From positions 3,378,505-3,442,504 of the forward strand of contig JAKSZT010053769.1 in the NCBI GenBank assembly GCA_026826555.1: DNA of 64,000 bases, read 5' to 3'. The DNA comes from Tolypeutes matacus. Taxonomy: Eukaryota > Chordata > Mammalia > Cingulata > Chlamyphoridae. Positions 10,661 to 22,960 of the stretch are shown here, piece by piece. The notes beneath the pieces were generated by a model that was not told where the DNA came from, searched no databases, and saw only the letters and a program-made list of their open reading frames with translations. Numbering within the stretch: the stretch's first letter is position 1; each line of letters begins with the position of its first letter. Both the position numbers and the translations under genes were made by a program.

Positions 10661-12244
10661 ATGGATAAATAATGAAATAAAACAAATCCAATATGTGTAT
10701 GACAAAGCTTTCATCACTCAAACAAATAGCGGCTGCCCACTGCCTTCTCTTACATCCTTGACTCAATACTATATTTACTATTGTGCATTCAATATCATGA
10801 AGTATAATGACATTTAACTTCATTCCTTTGAATGAAGACAACATAAATAATCCCCCAGAGATGAATTGCAGGGAATTTTTTCAATGGCTTATAAAATATT
10901 TTATAATCTTCTCTATAAGTGAGCTGAGTTGTCAGTGTCAATAATGGAGGAGGAACAGAAAGGGGCAACTGAGAGTCACTGAAATCTTTCAAGCTAATTT
11001 ATAGCCAAAACACAGTTGGAATTTAGAGGACTCTTGGAGCTGCACAGATGGCTGCTTGGTCCTCTGAATAATATTGCCCCTTAATCTGAACACACCCAAG
11101 GAGACAATGATGCTGCAGGCCTAAGGTTCACCCAATGAACCTTGTGCGGACACAAGACAAGCTGGCCGGGAGTCTGACTCACCTCGTGAATCGGTCCCAT
11201 TCATCCCTAGTTAACCTCGCACAAAGTTCACTTGGTTTGTCTTCTTTTTTTCAGACTTAAAAACTGAAAAAACATCTTGGAGGGCAAAAGACTTTCTTTT
11301 CCTCCCTCTACATAGGAACAGAAGTGACAAGATGCTAACCTGTCTCCTAGGGCGGTGACTAATACACACTCGGTTTCATCCGTTGAGTGGTTTGTTACCT
11401 ATGCTGTAAAAAGAACACAGCTCTCCAGATGTTGTGTTGTCAAAGGGAGTGCATAACTTTGTCAAGGGTCAAAATGTATTCTCTTCCTCCTAAAATTAAA
11501 GACGGAAAATAGGAGGTAAGAGCTCTAATCTTATCTTCCTGTTGCTAGTTTTAATTCAGTCCTTTCTCCAACTTTCTTTTCAGGATATTTCACCCAGCAC
11601 CTTGCCTCCCAGGAACATGGAAACCAAATATCCATGTTGGCAAACAAGTGCAAAGTGTTGTGGGGAATTGTGATAAGAGGTGATGAATATCCAAATTTTT
11701 ATTTCCTATATCTTGCTTACTGACTCCTCACTTATCCTTATGCCCTGCCTTTACTGTGCATTCTCTACAGCTTTACTTTATCAGAGCTGAATAAATCTTG
11801 TGTGTGGTATCACCTTCAAAGCTATGCAAGGATGCATGAGGAAATAATTTTACAGACCACCCTTACCAAAAAGAAAGGATCAATAAGAAATTGCAACATT
11901 ATGATAAGATTTGTTTATAGGTAATATTTGTTTATAGGTAATATACAGTCAAACACTAGCATAAAATAATCATTGCAGTGATTGATAAAATAACCACAAA
12001 CACATCAGTCTGTGCTACACCCTGACAGTTGCTGATTTAGACCAGTAACTTCAGAATCATCTTTCAGATTTGCCGAAAGTTGCCATTGTCATGCATATAA
12101 GAGGTTTTCAAATCCTGAACTGTGAATTGTACCCCTTCATGTTCAGTGACATTTTGAGGGAACTGTATGGATGGGGTGGGGTGTGCTTGCTCCTACATGT
12201 GTGCATGTGATGTTAATATGCCCACCGACATACTTGCTACTGAC
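10660..12244. other. Non-repetitive stretch, no gene recognised
   Basis: Mostly unique-looking DNA. Around 11000-11560 it is less AT-rich than its surroundings and contains a perfect 8-bp inverted repeat (aaggttca / tgaacctt, 11123-11143). A direct repeat, gatttgtttataggtaatat-like, is doubled at about 11910-11945. No coding evidence is seen. Confidence 0.4.
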
Positions 12245-12640
12245 GCACACTGGCTTTCATGCTGTCCTCATACACATCACCTGCTCCCCATGGCTCATTT
12301 ATTTACTGTTCCTCTGCCTGAAATGCTCTCCTGAAGACAACAATGTGGTTCACACCTTCCAGAACTTTACACTTTGCTCAAATGTCATCTTAGGAAGGTG
12401 TCACCAGATTACCAAATTTAAAATGACAACTTCTCTATCCCTGCACTCTGGATCCCCTTCCCTGCATAATTTTCCTGCATAGCACTTAACACCCTCTACT
12501 ATATTATATCATTTTCTTCTTTCTTTGGTTGCTTGAGGTCCAGGAGGGTGAGGATTTTATCTTTGTTCACTCACGACTTCCTAACACCAAATAATATGTG
12601 TGGCACATCAAAATACAGAGCATTTTCTGAATGAATTAAC
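12245..12640 (+). mobile_element. LINE-2 3' end (+)
   Basis: Consensus-like L2 blocks occur in order: CTCTGCCTGAAATGCTCT, then GCTCAAATGTCATCTTAGGAAGG, TCCCTGCACTC, TAGCACTTAACACC and finally TTTCTGAATGAATT. The open frame at 12171-12482 is a by-product of this element. L2 is an ancient mammalian LINE with no coding capacity left here. Confidence 0.75.
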
Positions 12641-15629
12641 TTAAATATGTTGAAAATTATGCCAGCCTGGTATCTGGATATGACTTTTTCAAAGTGTCAA
12701 CATTACAATATAACCATGCATTTTCCTTCCCATTTCAGTAACTCTATATGCTCTGCCTCCAATATCCAATTGCTGTTCCCCCACCCTCCAGGGACTCCTC
12801 ACCTTCCCCCACTTCCATTTGCTAATATCCCACTGGCCTTCTAGGCTCTCTTCACCAAGTGTTTGTTTGTCATTTCCTAGTTCACTTGGGACTAACTCCA
12901 CAGAGGGATTTTCCAAGCACAAAAATTCCCAAAAAGAAACAGGGACACAGATAATTTGTTGAAAGAGATCTTGCAGGCAAAGCAAAATTATCTAGGATGT
13001 ATAGACAGTGATCAACTCAGAGAGAGAAAGAAATTGGGCTGCCCAAGGAATCCATTGCTCCCCTTCCTCAAATGAGAGGTCTCTGGCAGGGGTCCCATCT
13101 ACCCCTACTCAAAGGGCAATAATTTTCCACAAGAGACATTTGGACACATGGCTACTTTCTGGTCACTTGAGAAGTTCTCCAGCAAGTGTGTACCAAGAAG
13201 ATGTCTACAGTGTAGGTATGATTTCAGAAGATGGAGCTGCCTGAAAGATTTCTTTCTTGGACTTGGCTGGGACTTTTTCCATCTACTCTTATTTTTTTCT
13301 GTCTAGATTTTTATGAGTATTGAATAATAAGAGTATTTTAGATGTTTCTAGTAGCTGAGATGGAATCTCAGACAAAAGACCTCTAAGACTGAAATATAAA
13401 TAGAGAAGAGTTCAGGATGACATCATGTTGTATGCACACCAGAAGTGACCACAAATAACCTACAATAACCTTTAAAATTAGTTTTTTCCTGACTTCATAA
13501 AACAATATTTTATTTGGCAGGCATATATTGGCAAGCTCTTTCAAAAGCTCTATTTGTTTTCTGTATCCAGGAAGACACAACCAGTGTTTTCACATAGGTT
13601 TCCTTCTATGCTGTGGTTTTGCCATTTTCTGCTTCTTTATGAGTGGCTGCTGCAGAATATTTTTCTTTGAGATGTTTATTAAGAGCAACAAGGATATGAA
13701 TGAAAAACCATCCTTATAACAATGCAGGGTGGGTTTCTCCTTCCATATGTAATGCTGACCAAATCCAAAGGACAGAGGTAGAAAATATGAATAGCGGTAT
13801 GGTTGCTTTATGCTGAGGTTATACAATAAACTGCAACTATATAAAAATATATTATAGGACATCGAAGGAAATCAGCCCATGTGTCTTTTGATGCATTAAT
13901 GAAATCCAAGATTAGAAAGTGAATGTAACTTAAAATAATGTAGGTTTAAAAATGTATCAAATTATTCAAGCCAAATTGAAGTATAGCAGAGAGCAGGAAA
14001 ACATAATTTCAGTTATCTCATAGGTTAGTCCATTGTTCTTGCTTTGAAATTTTTTTTGCCATTATAAAATAAAAGTGATATATTTTTCCTAAATATTTTA
14101 AAATATAAAATCTTTTCTGAATCTGACTAATTTCTTATCACTTGGGTTTTTAAACTCTTCTTACACGTTTCCTAGAGGACAAAGATGAATAAGTGTACAA
14201 TCTTTTCAAATGTAATAAAAGCAAAATAAATATTTATCAAATAAATATCACTTCTAGAATAAGTCTCTATATTTCATTTTCTTCTTATGGTTTCTGTTAA
14301 TCTTATACTCTCACACAAGCACATAAGGAAGTTTCCAATAATTAACCTTGTGCTGTTGACCTAACCAAAATTAACTGGCTATGCAACAATTTAGTTGTCC
14401 ATATAAAAACAGGAAGAGAGATTTCCCCAAGTAACCCTTATTCACCATGAGAAAAACAGCTGGTGCTCTCTCGTTCCGTGTAAGGTTGTGGGGCATGGAT
14501 GAAAGGATGTATATTTCTGATATCCTCTCTTGTAAATGCGTGTTTTTTTCGGTGGAAGTGTGCCAGCACTCAGTTCCTCAGAGGCAGGGGCCCAAGAAAG
14601 TCTGGTCAAAATATTGAGAGTTATATCTTTATAAGATGAGGTCTGTTAAAATGAACAAAGCTTCCTCACCAGTGTAACATGAATTATCACTGCGAAATAA
14701 TAATGAAAACCCATGCCTTTCCTCCTAAGAAAGGAGAGAAAGATTAATAAGAAACATTGCCTTTGCAACAACAAAAATCAAAGTTTTAGTACCAGAGTTC
14801 TTTGTGTCCCTGTTTTCCAGTAGTTCTGCTACATTTCCCACAGTACACTGCTGGGATTTTTTATTTTTTATTTCGCTACGCATGCTCACACATCTGTTGC
14901 ACATGTGTGATCAACCGACTAGATTTTCGAGCCAAATGTCCTGTTAAATGGACAGAGTGGGCAGAGCATTCCTTTGAGAGTTAGATTCTGCCTCTGGTGG
15001 ATTGCCGTCAAATGCAATGGTGTAATAAAGAAAAGAAATCTGCTCATTTGAATTGCATTGAAATGAACTATGTCCTTTCCTAAAATACCATATGGTAATG
15101 ATCCCTGGAGGTATGGCGCATAACACCTAGGTCTGGCAGACTCCATTGGAAGGCTGTAAATGTCCCTGTGTACTCAGACTGTGAAAGGCAAGATAGTTGA
15201 CAAGAAGCATGAAGGCTGAAACAAGAATCCTATCTGATGTCCCTCAATCAACTCGAATGAAAGAAAATAGATTGAACAAAGAAATCCTAGCAAGTCATCT
15301 TGGAGAAATCCTTCTTCTCCCATTAAAAAGCAGTTCTTGGATCTCACCTCCAGTAAAACGAAACCGTATGGAAACAAAGCTGTTTCACCTGAGCAGTAGC
15401 CAGAATTTCTTTGCAGCAAATTATCTCAATAAGACTCAAGTGTATGTCTGCAGAGCAAAATGCAGTCTTCATAATCAAACCTCCACCAGAGCTGAGAGCA
15501 GATGGACCAAGTAACTGGACACGCTAACAATCCTGCCTCTGCTTTGGGTCGCACTCTCCGTGAACCTGATCCTACTGCAGGTAGTAGCTAGTGATCTGCA
15601 TGTCATTCTGCGAAGTCTCTGGAGGGAGA
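12641..15629. other. Non-repetitive stretch, no gene recognised
   Basis: Unique-looking DNA. Several short open frames overlap on opposite strands (for example 12689-12985 on -, and 13528-13719 on + against 13590-13862 on -); none shows a domain, splice-site pair or compositional bias. A 105-codon frame at 15197-15514 (+) is the longest but is not recognised and has no visible splice or promoter context. Confidence 0.4.
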
Positions 15630-15632
15630 CAC

Positions 15633-15647
15633 ATGCTCACACATGCG

Positions 15648-15680
<33 letters not shown>
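15633..15680. repeat. (CA)n-rich microsatellite
   Basis: An imperfect CA/CATA run ends in about ten uninterrupted CA units. Confidence 0.9.
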
Positions 15681-16534
15681 CAGTTTTTTTTAGCAGGGAG
15701 AATTTCAGGTAATTAAAGAGTTGGTGGTGAGACCCTGAAATATTTGTATGCCAAACAGTAGAAAAGAATAACTGGTTTTCTCCATACACACACATCCCTC
15801 TCCCCAACACCATATGTTACTGCTATAGAAATTGAGAGTATGGGATTTAACTACAGAACACAAACAAAAACAAAACCCAATAGTCATTTGCAGTTATAAA
15901 TTTTTACATTTATATCAACAGTACAAATCTGATCAATTCTTTCATCTTACTTGAAAAGGAACAATTTTTTTTACTAACAGTGCAAAATTAAAATATATTT
16001 TAATATAGAAATAATATGTGGATTTATCTCTAGAAAGGAATTTATTCTTGCCTGTATTTTTTCTATTTTAATAATTTGATCAAAATGGCAAGTCTCTTAA
16101 TGGGGTGCAAGAATTCCTAAAACTACAATTTCTTAAACCTCACTTTTCTTTTCCCAGAAGCTTAGATAACTAAAGAAAAGTCCATATAACTGACTCTAAA
16201 ATATTGGATTTACATAATTATTATTCTTAACTTTCCTGGAAATTGAAAGGTTTTTTTTTTTTATGTCAAATGTGATTTGGTGTTTTTATTTCTATAGTTT
16301 CTTTATGATAATTGAGGGACATCTCAGTTATCATTAATTACAAAAACATAGATATTGCACAATGGAATGATAATAGCCAATATGTATCAGAGAGATTTAT
16401 CTAATATTGGGTTAATAGTAATTCATTTCATCTTCACCTTAGCCCAATAAGGTAGGTATTATTATTATTCCAAAATTTTACTGGTAAGAAAACAGATTGA
16501 TAAGAATTTTGTGCTGGTACAAAGTCAAAAGTAT
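15681..16534. other. No recognised feature
   Basis: AT-rich unique-looking DNA with a T-run near 16250. Nothing is recognised. Confidence 0.4.
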
Positions 16535-16555
16535 ATATATATATATATATATATG
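16532..16555. repeat. (TA)n microsatellite
   Basis: An uninterrupted TA dinucleotide run lies just before the 3' end of the large L1. Confidence 0.9.
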
Positions 16556-18151
16556 AGGTGCAAACCTCTACCTTCTTTTTCCGGAGTCAGTGCTCTAAAA
16601 TATCTATTCAAAGAGGGTTCTAGAAAGGGCATTCTTTTTCTTATTAGAGCAATTGTAGATTTTCAAAAAAATCTTGGAGAAAGTACAGCACTCTATATAA
16701 CAGCCCCTATTATTAACACTTTGTATTAGCATGGTACCTTTGTTAAAGTTGATGAAAGAATATTATAATTAACTATTAACTATAGTTAACTATTAATACA
16801 TTAGGGTTCACTGTTAGTATTGTAAATGCCTATGTTTCTTTTTAATTTTTATTTGAGTATCTTATATATGATATAAAATTTCTCCATTTAATCACGTTCA
16901 AATATGTAATTCCATGCTGTTAGTTACATTCACCATGTTGTGCTATCATCACCGCCATCCATTACCAAAATCTTCTATCACCCTAAACAGAAAATCTGTA
17001 CCAATTAAACATTAATTCTCCATTCCCTATTCACATCCCAGCCTCTGGAAACCTCTAGTCTAGTTTCTGACTCTATGAATTTGCTTATTCTAATTATTTA
17101 TCAGTGAGATCATACAGTATTAGTCCTTTTTTTTCTCTGGCTTATTTGACTCAATATGGTATCTTCACAGTTAATCCATGTTGTTGCATATACTAGAACT
17201 TCATTCCTTTTTATGACTGAATAATATTCCAATACATGCATACACATACACACACACACACACCACATTTCATTTTTCCTTCATTGGTTCATGGACATGG
17301 ATTGCTTCCATCTTTTGGCATTTTTGAATAATGTTGCTATGAATATTGTTGTGCAAATATCTGTGTGAGTCCCTGCTTTCAAAACTTTTGGGTATATATC
17401 TAGAGGTAAAATTGCCAGGTTATATGATAATTCTATACTTAACTCCCTGAGAAACCGTCAAACTGTTTTCCACAGTGGCTGTACCATTTTATGTTCCTAC
17501 CAAAAATAGGCAAGTGTTCCCTTATCTCCGACACTTTGTTATTTTTCATTTCTTGATTAGTAGCCATTCTAGTGGGTGTGAAATAGTATTCATGGTGGTT
17601 TTGATTTGCATTTCTCAACTGACTAATAATGTTGAGCACCTTTTTTTTTGCTTAGTGACCATTTGTATATTTTCTTTAGAGAAATATCTATTCAAGTCTT
17701 TTGCCCATTTTTAAATTGGATTGTTTGTCTTTTTTGTTGCTGAATTATAGGATTTCTTTATATATTCTGGATATTAAACCTTCATTGGATATGTGGTTTC
17801 CAAAAATTTTTCCCATTCCATCGGTTGTCATTTATTTTCATGATGAAGTCCTTTTATGTGCAAAAGTTTTACATTTCGATTAAGTCTTATATATCTACTT
17901 TTTTCTTTTGTAGCTTATAGTTTTAGGTGTAAAATCTGAGAAAACTTTGCCTTACATGAAGTCCTGAAGATTCTTCCCTATGTTTTCTTGTAGGAGTTTT
18001 ATAGTTTTGGTTCTTATATTTAGTTTTTATAAAGATTTATTTATTTGTTTGTTTGTTTATTTATATTTAATCCCCCGCCCCCACCCCAAGATGGCTCCCT
18101 CATCTGTCAGCTTGCTGTCTGCTCGCTGTGTCTGCTCATCTTCTCTAGGAG

Positions 18152-18275
18152 AATGAAAAATTATACAGAAAAATAATGGACTCACTAAAATGAAGCATTG
18201 TAATAAGCTATTACTGAATTAAAGAAAAGATAATCCTTTTAATACTATTTGAGAGATTTTTTTCTTTCAAGTACC
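18152..18275. mobile_element. Templated insert copied from 9706-9833, with 13-bp duplication
   Basis: The insert sits between the second tRNA head and the tail of the SINE. It is flanked by the direct repeat tcttctctaggag (18139-18151 and 18276-18288). Including the shared ggag it matches 9706-9833 with about three mismatches. No poly(A) end and no inverted repeats are seen. A target-site duplication with an internal, non-mobile template suggests capture of a nearby sequence during integration or break repair. Confidence 0.85.
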
Positions 18276-18354
18276 TCTTCTCTAGGAGGCACGGGGAACC
18301 AAACTTGGCACCTCCCATATAGGAGGTGAGTACCCAACCTCCTGAGCCGCTTCT

Positions 18355-18540
18355 GCTCACTGCTAGCTGCGTTGTCTGCTGGCTGTGTCATCTGCTGGTT
18401 GCATCATCTGCTCATTGCGGCAATTGTGACGTCTGCTGGTTGCGGCATCTGCTGGTTGCAGCGTCTGCTGGTTGCGGTGGTTGCGGCAGTTGCGGTATCT
18501 GCTGGTTGCGGCATCTGCTGGTTGTGGCGTCCGCTCGTAT
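18355..18540. repeat. GC-rich minisatellite inside the SINE (about 15-16 bp unit)
   Basis: Degenerate tandem copies of a unit like ggcatctgctggttgc run through the centre of the dimeric SINE. The open frames on both strands in this interval come from the repeat. Confidence 0.85.
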
Positions 18541-21500
18541 TCTTTAGGAGGCACCGGGAAACGGACCCAGGATGTCCCATGTGGGAGGTGGGCACCCAAC
18601 TGCTTGAGCCACATCCTCTACTATATTTAGGTTTTGATCCATTTTTAATTGACTTTTGTATGTGGTGTGAGGTAAGGATCCCACTCACTTATTTTACATA
18701 TAGATACCCAGTTTTCCCAGCACCATTTGTTGAAGAGAATATTCTTTCTCCTTGAATTAACTTGGTACCCTTGCCAAAAATCAGTTGGCTGTAGATGTGA
18801 GGGTTTATTTTTGAATTCTTAATTCAAATCCATTGGTCTATGTGTCTGTCTCTGTGCCATTACCATGCTGTTTTGAATACTGTAGCCTTGGAATATGATT
18901 TAAAATCAGGATGTATGCATCCTTCAATGCCTTCCTTTTCAGATGACCGTTTAGGGCCCCTTATCCTTCCATATGTATTTGATGTTTGTATTTCAATTTC
19001 TTTAAAGAAGGCTGTTGGAATTTTGATTGAGATTGCATTGAATTGCTTTGCATAGAATTGACATCTTAACAATATTTAACCTTCTAATCCATGAACATGG
19101 AATATCCTTTCATTTATTTAGGTTTTATGTTATTTCTTTTAGTAATGTGCTGTAGTTTTCCAGGTATAAATCCTTTGCATCCCTGGTTAAATTTATTTTT
19201 AGATATGTGAGTCTTTTAGTTGCTATTATAAATGGATTTTTTTCTTGAATTCCTCTTAAGATTGTTCATTATTAATGTATAGAATACTGATTTTTCATGT
19301 TGATTTGTACCCAGCCATTTTGTTTAGTTTGTTTATTAGCTCTAGTAGTTTTGCTGTGGATTTTCTCAGGATTTTCTATATATAGGATCATGTCACCTGC
19401 AAATATGGAAAGTTTTACTTCCTTTCCAATTTGGTTGGATTTTATTTCTTTCTCTTGCCTAATTGCTCTGGCTAGAATTTCCAGTACATTGTTGAATAAC
19501 AGTGGTGACAGTAGGCATCCTTGTCTTGTTCCTGGTCTTAGCTGGAAAACTAGGATGCTAGCTGTGGGGTTTTTTTGGGTTTTGTTTTGCTTTGTTTTTC
19601 ACACATACACCTTTTATCATGCTCAGGAAATTTCCTTCTATTCCTAATTTTCAAAGCGTTTTTATTAAGAAGCCATGCTGGACTTTGCCAAATGCCTTTT
19701 CTGCATCAATTTAGATGATCATGTGTGTGTTTTCCCTTCATTCTATTAGTATATTATTTTATTTAATTTTTTTGTGTTGAACTACCCTTATATACCTCAA
19801 ATGAATTCCACTTGATCACAGTATATAATTATTTTAATGTGCTATTGGATTTGGTTTGCTATTATTTTGTTAAGGATTTTTGCATCTATTTTCATCAAGG
19901 ATAGTGGTATATAATTTTCTTTATTTCCGGTATCTTAATCATGGTTTTCATATTAGTGTGATGCCAGCCTCATAGATTGAGTTAGGGAGGGTCCCCTCCT
20001 CTTCAATTTTTTGGAAGAGTTTGAACAGGACTGGTATTAATTCTTCTTGGAATGTTTGGTAAAATTCACCAGTAAAGCCATCTGGTCCTGGAATTTTCTT
20101 TGTTGGTAAGTTTCTGGTTACTGATTCATTCTCTTTACTTGTTATTGGTCTGCTGAGATCTTCTATTTCTTCTTGAGTCAGTGTAGGTTCTTTATGTGTT
20201 TTTAAGAATGTGTACATTTTAGCTAGGTTATCTAATTCGTTGTTTTATAGCTGTTCATGGTATCTTCTTACAATCATTTTTATTTCTGTGGGGTAGGTAG
20301 TAATGACCCCCCGTTTCATTTCAGATTTTAGTTATTTGTGGCCTCTCTCTTTTTCCTTTGTCAACCTAACTAAAGATTTGTTCATTTTACTGATCTTTTC
20401 TAAGAACCAACTTTTGATTTTGGTTGCCTCTATTTTTTCAGTCTCTATTCCATTTATTTCTTCTTTAATCTTTTTTCATTTCCTTCCTTATACTCCCTTT
20501 GGGTTTAGTTTACTCTTCTTCTTCTAGATCCTTCAGTTGTGAGGTTGTTTCTGATATGAGAAGTTTGGTTTTTGTTTTTTTTTTTCATTTTAATATAAGC
20601 ATTTAGAGCTATAAATTTTCTTCTCAGCACTGTCTTTGCTGCCTTTTCATAAGTTTTGGTATGTTGTGTTCTTGTTTTCATTTGCCTTAAATATATCCTA
20701 ATTTTTCTTGTGATTTTTTCCTTTGGCCCATTGGTTAAGATTGCATTGTTTAATTGCAACATATTTGTGAATTTTGCAGTTTCTCTCTGTTACTGATTTC
20801 TAGCCTCATTCCACTGTAGTAGGAAAAGATACTTTGTATGATTTCAATATTTTTTTAATTTATTGAGACTTGTTTTGTGACCTAACATATGATCTATCCT
20901 GGAGAATGATCTAGTGCACTAGAGAAGAATGTGTATTTGCTGCTGTTGGGTGAAGTGTTCTATATATGTCTGTTAGGTCTGGTTGGTTTATAGTATTATT
21001 CAATCACTTTATTTCCCTTTTTAATCTTCTGTCTATACATTTTGTCTATTATTGAAAGTGGTGTATTGAAGTCTCCTACTATTAAGATAGGACCATAATT
21101 CCTCCCTTCATATCTATCCATATTTGCTCCATATATTTTGGGGTTTGTCATTAAGTACATATATATTTATAATTGTTACATCTTCTTGTTGAATTGATCA
21201 CTTTATCAGTAGATAGTGATTGTCTTTGTCTCTCATAACAGTTTTTCACTTAATACCTATTTTATCTGATATTAGTACAGCTACTCCAGCTCTCATTCGG
21301 TTACTATTTGCATGGTATATTCTTTTCCATTCTTTCACTTTCAATGTATCTGTGTCTTTCCATTTAAGGTAAGTCTCTTGTAACATCATATAGTTAGGTT
21401 GTGCTTTTAATCTGTTTATCAATCTCTGCCTTTTGACTGGAGAGTTTAATCTATTTGTATTTATTTAAAGTTTGCTACTGATAGTGCAGGGCTTTCTTCT

Positions 21501-22019
21501 GCCATTTTGCTATTTGGTCTTTGTAATTCTTATACCTCTTCTGACTGACCCTCAATTCCATTGAGAATACCTTTCATATTTATTTGATGTTTTGTATTGT
21601 ACCATTTTGAGTCCCTTCTCATTGCTTCTTGAATATAATTTTTGTGTATTTTCTTTGTGGTTACCATAGGGCTTAAATTTAACAACCTAAACCCAAAATA
21701 TTCACTTTGGATTTGATACCAACTTAATTTCAACAGCATGCACATACACTCTTCCTATACCCCCAGACCTCCACCTTTTTGTTGTTACTTGCTTTAAATT
21801 ATATCTTTATATATTGTATATCACAAATCATAGATTTATCATCACTTCTTATGCATTTACATTTTTGAACCTGTAAGAAGTAAAAAGTGGAGTGATATAC
21901 TAAAAAATACAGTGCCATAGTACTGGCATTTATAATTATCCATATGGTTACCTTTACCAGAGGCTTTTATTTACACCACTTCTATGCCCTGTCTAGTGTC
22001 TTATACTTTCAGCCTGAAG

Positions 22020-22960
22020 AACTCCTTTAGCATTGCTTGTAGGTAGGGTTAGTGGTGAAAAATTCCCTCAGATTTTGTTTCTCTGGGAAAGTCTTAATCT
22101 CTTCCTCATATCTGAAAGGCAATCTTACCAGATATAAAATTATTCGTTGGCAATTATTTTCTATCAACACACTAACTATTTTGTTCCACTGCCTTCTTGC
22201 CTCCATGGTTTCTGATGAGAAATCAGTATTTAATCTTATTGGGACTCCCTTATACCTAACACATTGCTTTTGTCCTGCAGCTTTCAGAACTCTCTCCTTA
22301 TCATTGCCTTTTGACAGTTTGACTATTTTATATCTAGGTGTAGTTCTCTTCAAGTTGTTCCTGTTTGGGGTTCATTGGATCTCTTCAGTGTGTTTTTTCA
22401 TATCTTTAAATTTGGGAAGATTTCTGCCATTTATCTTTGAATATTCCTTCTGCCTCTTTCTTCTCCTTCTGGAACTCCTATAATGCATATATTGGTACAC
22501 TTGATTATCTCCCACAGGTCTCAGGCTCTGTTCATCTTTTTCATTCTTTTTCCTTTCTGTTCCTCAGTCTGAATAATTTCATTTGTCTTGCTTAAAGTTC
22601 ACTGATTGTTTTTTCTGCCACCAGCTCCAATCTACTGTTGAAATCTTCTAAGAAATTTTTTGTTTCAGTTATTATGTATTTTTATATTTAGTTATTAAGT
22701 AGTCTCCAACTCCAGTATTTCTGCTTAGTCCTTTATAAAATTTCTTCTCCTTATTGAGATTTTCAAATTGTTCTTTCTCCATGTTTTCCTTTATCTCCTT
22801 GAGCATATTGGGGGTCTTTTTTTTTTTTTTTTTCAAGTCTTTGCCCACTATGCCCAAAGTCTTATCTTCTTTGATGGTTTCTGGATTTTTATCTTGTCCT
22901 TTGGATGTGCCATCATTTCATGTTTCTTTGTTTGTCTTGTAATTCTTGTCTTGTCTTGTA
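22020..22960 (-). pseudogene. L1 ORF1 remnant of the old L1
   Basis: The C-terminal domain is preserved as an open stretch at 22027-22353, beginning MKRTTPRYKIVKLSK and including KGVPIRLNTDFSSET and EEEIKTFPEKQNLREF, the characteristic end of mammalian L1 ORF1p. The upstream coiled-coil part (22672-22857) is Lys/Glu-rich and contains a long T-run on the + strand (22817-22834). Frames are broken between the two parts. Confidence 0.8.

Larger units (their letters stand above)
18024..18621 (-). mobile_element. Dimeric DAS-type SINE with VNTR, inserted in L1 ORF2
   Basis: Two tRNA-derived heads are visible on the - strand. One is near 18540-18618, with a box-B-like gggtccgtttccc. The other is near 18285-18360, with tttggttcccc and the caggaggttgggtactcac block. 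They are separated by a GC-rich tandem repeat (18355-18540). An A-rich tail with CAAA/TAAA units follows at 18027-18072. The element is flanked by tatatttag at 18015-18023 and 18622-18630, and the L1 ORF2 sequence resumes on both sides. It carries a further nested insert at 18152-18275. This fits the described dimeric or chimeric DAS-SINE subfamilies of Dasypus. Confidence 0.8.
17445..21530 (-). pseudogene. L1 ORF2 remnant of the old L1
   Basis: The endonuclease lies at about 20830-21500, with words such as GDFNT-like and a VAVLISDKI-like block readable in broken frames. The RT start is at 19948-20217 ([18 protein letters not shown], then [20 protein letters not shown]). The catalytic box at 19392-19403 reads FAGD, so the first aspartate of the usual FADD has become glycine. 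The C-terminal part is readable at about 17445-17880. It is split by the SINE at 18024-18621. RT function is lost by the catalytic change, the SINE and frameshifts. Confidence 0.8.

Noticed and set aside
15197..15514. 105-codon open frame on +
   Set aside because: Not recognised and overlapped by an open frame on the other strand (15174-15419); no supporting signal, though a homology search would settle it.
16768..16797. TTAACTATAGTTAA-type palindrome
   Set aside because: Short, AT-rich and within L1 3' end sequence; expected by chance.
18326..18755. Overlapping Ala/Cys/Trp-rich open frames on both strands
   Set aside because: Produced by the GC-rich minisatellite inside the SINE.
22052..22483. 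143-codon open frame on +
   Set aside because: It is antisense to L1 ORF1, which reads convincingly on -.
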